Positions 7,625 through 8,980 of a stretch of DNA of 8,980 nt are shown piece by piece. Source of the DNA: Nitrosotalea sp. (lineage in GTDB: Archaea; Thermoproteota; Nitrososphaeria; Nitrososphaerales; Nitrosopumilaceae). The DNA lies in the NCBI GenBank assembly GCA_031296345.1, contig JARLFW010000076.1, forward strand, positions 1-8,980, read 5' to 3'. Numbering within the stretch: the stretch's first letter is position 1; each line of letters begins with the position of its first letter. Position numbers and translations under genes: made by a program. The notes under the pieces are model-generated. The model had not been told where the DNA came from. It searched no databases and saw nothing but the letters and a program-made list of their open reading frames with translations.

Positions 7625-7634
7625 TTTATAAAAT
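7625..7634 (-). promoter_or_regulatory. TATA-like element upstream of the RHH-fen pair
   Basis: The minus strand reads TTTTATAAA, but its centre is only about 15 nt before the TTG start of the ribbon-helix-helix gene, which is close for a leaderless transcript. A second AT-rich element (minus-strand GTTTATTA, about 7647-7655) has better spacing. One of the two probably drives the RHH-fen pair. Confidence 0.3.
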
Positions 7635-7664
7635 CGTCAAATATCAATAATAAACTATCTATTA

Positions 7665-7844
7665 TCAATTTTTCAAGACTTGGGGAACAAGTAAGAAGCC
7701 TTCTTTTGTAACAGTCATCTTTACAGGAGTGTCTTCTGGAAGACCAAACTCAACCAAAAACATGGCTATTGTAACAGCATCTGGAAGAACATACCTCTTA
7801 CCCTCAAACTCGACTGAGACAGTCTTCTTGGTAATGGTCTCCAT
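7665..7844 (-). CDS. Conserved-looking small protein of 59 residues, function unknown
   Basis: The minus strand reads ATG at 7844-7842 and continues without interruption to TGA at 7667-7665. The protein starts METITKKTVSVEFEGKRY and ends GFLLVPQVLKN. It appears genuine: it has an ATG start with a TATA-like element (minus-strand GATATAAAG, about 7872-7880) at suitable distance, balanced amino-acid composition, and an alternating pattern suggesting a small beta-rich fold (TVSVEFEGKRYVLPD, then VKMTVTKEGFLLV). It has no cysteines, signal peptide or membrane helix, so it is probably cytoplasmic. I do not recognise the family. Its stop is 50 bp upstream of the ribbon-helix-helix gene start on the same strand, so the 59-residue protein, the RHH protein and FEN-1 could form one transcription unit. 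Confidence 0.72.
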   Translation of the reverse strand: METITKKTVSVEFEGKRYVLPDAVTIAMFLVEFGLPEDTPVKMTVTKEGFLLVPQVLKN

Positions 7845-7871
7845 TTGTTATCAATATAATAAATTGTCTAC

Positions 7872-7880
7872 TTTATATCT
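7872..7880 (-). promoter_or_regulatory. Candidate TATA box for the 59-residue gene
   Basis: The minus strand reads GATATAAAG, 28-36 nt before the ATG at 7844, a good distance for a short-leader or leaderless archaeal transcript. The surrounding ATATATAATAAAAGATATAAAG tract offers overlapping alternatives. Confidence 0.42.
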
Positions 7881-7893
7881 TTTATTATATATT

Positions 7894-7907
7894 TGATCAT
7901 CTGATCA
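7894..7907. repeat. Paired palindromes TGATCA-TC-TGATCA between divergent promoters
   Basis: Two copies of the perfect 6-bp palindrome TGATCA are separated by two bases, so the whole 14-mer is itself nearly palindromic. It sits in the 110-bp divergent gap between the 59-residue gene and the tRNA gene, between their candidate TATA boxes, a position where an operator would be expected. No regulator is known for it. Confidence 0.3.
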
Positions 7908-7921
7908 CTTGTCCTCATTGT

Positions 7922-7929
7922 ATTTATGT
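7922..7929 (+). promoter_or_regulatory. Candidate TATA box for the tRNA-Ser gene
   Basis: ATTTATGT lies 26-33 nt upstream of the mature tRNA 5' end at 7955, the expected distance for an archaeal box A driving a tRNA with little or no 5' leader. Confidence 0.45.
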
Positions 7930-7954
7930 ACCAAAACCAGAGTCTTGACAGGCT

Positions 7955-8050
7955 GCCAGGTTAGCCAAGTGGAACGGCGACCGCCTCGAGATCAAATACA
8001 AGGTAGCGGTTGTGCTTCGGCACGCAGGGGTTCGAATCCCTTACCTGGCG
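7955..8050 (+). tRNA. tRNA-Ser (anticodon CGA), type II, with a 14-nt intron
   Basis: The 7-bp acceptor stem GCCAGGT/ACCTGGC pairs perfectly (7955-7961 with 8043-8049), followed by the discriminator G8050, as expected for archaeal tRNA-Ser; CCA is not encoded. The D arm has a GCC/GGC stem with the GTGG loop core. The anticodon stem ACCGC/GCGGT (7980-7984, 8006-8010) encloses 21 nt instead of 7, showing an intron. Removing it gives the loop CTCGAGA with anticodon CGA at 7987-7989, decoding UCG. A long variable arm (8011-8025) with a GTGC-TTCG-GCAC hairpin marks a type II tRNA, consistent with serine. The T arm has the loop TTCGAAT and a 5-bp stem with one G-U pair. The mature length without intron is 82 nt. 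Confidence 0.95.
7991..8004 (+). other. tRNA-Ser intron at the canonical 37/38 position
   Basis: This 14-nt insert lies between G37 (7990) and A38 (8005), the commonest archaeal tRNA intron site. The flanks can form a bulge-helix-bulge in which CTCG (7985-7988) pairs with CAAG (7999-8002), three pairs and one C-A mismatch, so the motif is relaxed. Removal by the archaeal splicing endonuclease is inferred. Confidence 0.8.
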
Positions 8051-8056
8051 CTGTAA

Positions 8057-8062
8057 TTTTTT
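8057..8062 (+). terminator. Oligo-T terminator after tRNA-Ser
   Basis: A run of six T residues begins 7 nt past the end of the tRNA. T-rich runs of this kind act as archaeal RNA polymerase terminators, and its position before the convergent J-domain gene fits. Confidence 0.55.
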
Positions 8063-8068
8063 ATCAAC

Positions 8069-8824
8069 CTATTGTCTTAGCTTCTTTGCTTTTTCATAAC
8101 ATTTTTCAGATTCTTTTTGTTTGCCTAATTTCAAAAACACGCCACCCTTGTTATGCCATGCAACTGCAAACTCTGGATTTAACTTTGTTGCCCTGTCAAA
8201 ACACTCCAAAGCTTTTCCAAATTTTTCTAGTATGAAAAAACAGACACCTTTGAAATTCCAAGTAGATGCACGTGTGGGATCCAATAAAATTGCTTCATCA
8301 AAAGACTCCATTGCATCTTCATATCTTTTCAAATCAGATAGACAAATTCCCTTAAGATTCCAAGCATCCGAAGATTCAGGATTTATCTGTAAAACTTTAT
8401 CATAACAATATAGTGCGTCGTCATATCTTTTCAGATTAGATAAAGCATCACCTTTTTTGAGCCAGGCATTTACATATCGTGGTAATTTTTCTAATGCTTT
8501 ATCTAAAAATTCAATCGCTTCTTCATACTTTTGTTTTAAAAGTAATTTCTCAGCTTCTCCATAAGAGTAAACCGCATCTTCAGGATAAATGTCTCCGAAT
8601 TTTTGACTAGTTTTTGATTCTCCAATATCTTGTAACCTCAAGGTCTGATATGCATCAGAGATTTTTACAAATCGTTCTTCATTTCCTTCTGAAGAATCCT
8701 TGTCAGGATGATAGCGTAGTGCAAGGTTTCGATATGCGTCTTTAATTTCCTTTACAGACGCACCTGGTTTGAGTCCTAGTATTTCATAGCATTGCAAAGT
8801 ATTCAATATCAAAAATACATCCAA
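8069..8824 (-). CDS. J-domain (DnaJ-like) protein with TPR repeats
   Basis: The N-terminus is a J domain (about 11-65): CYEILGLKPGAS, the HPD motif at 39-41 in RYHPDKD, and RFVKISDAYQTL. The HPD loop is the part that stimulates Hsp70 (DnaK) ATPase. After a linker (66-82), five tetratricopeptide-like units of about 34 residues occupy roughly 85-251, each with the WNLKG, YDDAL and ALEKLP or INPES type pattern; TPRs bind partner proteins. There is no Gly/Phe region, zinc finger or client-binding domain, so this is a class C J protein, probably a cytoplasmic co-chaperone adaptor. No ATG lies at the front: TTG codons at 8824, 8812, 8806 and 8797 are candidates, and the one at 8797 (MQCYEILGL) gives the most typical J-domain start. 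An in-frame TGA at 8836-8834 separates it from the small ORF upstream. Confidence 0.9.
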   Translation of the reverse strand: MDVFLILNTLQCYEILGLKPGASVKEIKDAYRNLALRYHPDKDSSEGNEERFVKISDAYQTLRLQDIGESKTSQKFGDIYPEDAVYSYGEAEKLLLKQKYEEAIEFLDKALEKLPRYVNAWLKKGDALSNLKRYDDALYCYDKVLQINPESSDAWNLKGICLSDLKRYEDAMESFDEAILLDPTRASTWNFKGVCFFILEKFGKALECFDRATKLNPEFAVAWHNKGGVFLKLGKQKESEKCYEKAKKLRQ

Positions 8825-8833
8825 AGGAGAATA

Positions 8834-8968
8834 TCAAAGTCTTTCTTGGATGCCTGCCGTATGATGCACCTTGACGCAATCTGCCTCGTAATTTCTATTA
8901 GATTTAGCCATAAGAAGACACTCATGATATACAAGCTCAAAGTCGACATGACCTACAACGAACTTCAT
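8834..8968 (-). CDS. Small unrecognised protein of 44 residues, possibly the 3' end of a longer gene
   Basis: The minus strand reads ATG at 8968-8966 and stays open to TGA at 8836-8834, encoding MKFVVGHVDFELVYHECL and ending VKVHHTAGIQERL. The frame is also open from the ATG to the window edge (C-V-Y-I), so it may be the C-terminal part of a longer protein. The composition looks coding, with mixed hydrophobic and charged residues, and two cysteines and four histidines that might bind metal. I do not recognise it. Its stop is 10-37 bp before the candidate starts of the J-domain gene and in the same frame, so the two are likely co-transcribed and perhaps translationally coupled. Confidence 0.5.
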   Translation of the reverse strand: MKFVVGHVDFELVYHECLLMAKSNRNYEADCVKVHHTAGIQERL

Positions 8969-8980
8969 GATATAGACACA

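Noticed and set aside
7909..8235. Open reading frame on the plus strand running across the tRNA gene
   Set aside because: It reads straight through the tRNA-Ser and into the antisense of the J-domain gene, so it cannot be a sensible protein.
1..8980. CRISPR array, insertion sequence, integrase or phage genes
   Set aside because: No regularly spaced repeats, transposase motifs, target duplications or integrase signatures occur on either strand; the tRNA is complete and has no adjacent duplicate of its 3' end.

Overview
The window most likely comes from a mesophilic ammonia-oxidising archaeon of the Thaumarchaeota (Nitrososphaerota), probably Nitrosopumilales-like. The evidence is an archaeal FEN-1, an intron-bearing type II tRNA-Ser with a G discriminator and no encoded CCA, TATA-type promoter elements, AT-rich sequence, frequent TTG starts, and two secreted proteins with the PEFG-CTERM tail that is characteristic of this phylum. 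The genus is inferred and cannot be fixed from the sequence alone.

Layout. Positions 1-1326 (+) hold the 3' part of a tandem ThyX-like gene (FAD-dependent thymidylate synthase fold), cut by the left edge. It converges on, and overlaps by 9 bp, a block of four genes for exported proteins on the minus strand. In transcription order these are a PEFG-CTERM protein with an N-terminal cysteine motif (5460-6233), a small protein with a PEFP variant of that tail (4749-5312), a sedolisin-like S53 serine peptidase with three beta-sandwich modules (2460-4676), and a membrane-tethered or secreted S16 Lon-type Ser/Lys peptidase without an ATPase domain (1318-2397). Further right on the minus strand are FEN-1 (6371-7396), a TTG-initiated ribbon-helix-helix-like protein (7432-7614) and a 59-residue unrecognised protein (7665-7844). 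A tRNA-Ser(CGA) gene with a 14-nt intron lies on the plus strand (7955-8050). The right end holds a J-domain/TPR protein (8069-8824, minus) and a 44-codon ORF reaching towards the edge (8834-8968, minus).

How the genes relate. The 1.3-6.2 kb block looks like a cell-surface and extracellular module: two unrelated serine peptidases whose catalytic residues are all present, next to two proteins destined for archaeosortase-type surface anchoring. Upstream TATA-like elements suggest at least some of these genes have their own promoters, so a single operon is not proven. The right half is housekeeping: replication and repair (FEN-1, possibly co-transcribed with the small DNA-binding-like protein), a tRNA, and a co-chaperone-like protein. 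No mobile element, CRISPR array, rRNA or large repeat was seen, and no gene-free stretch exceeds about 150 bp. I found no convincing undescribed multi-gene system. The most interesting points are the paired secreted peptidases, the S53 enzyme with almost no propeptide, and the in-frame stop separating the two rightmost minus-strand ORFs.
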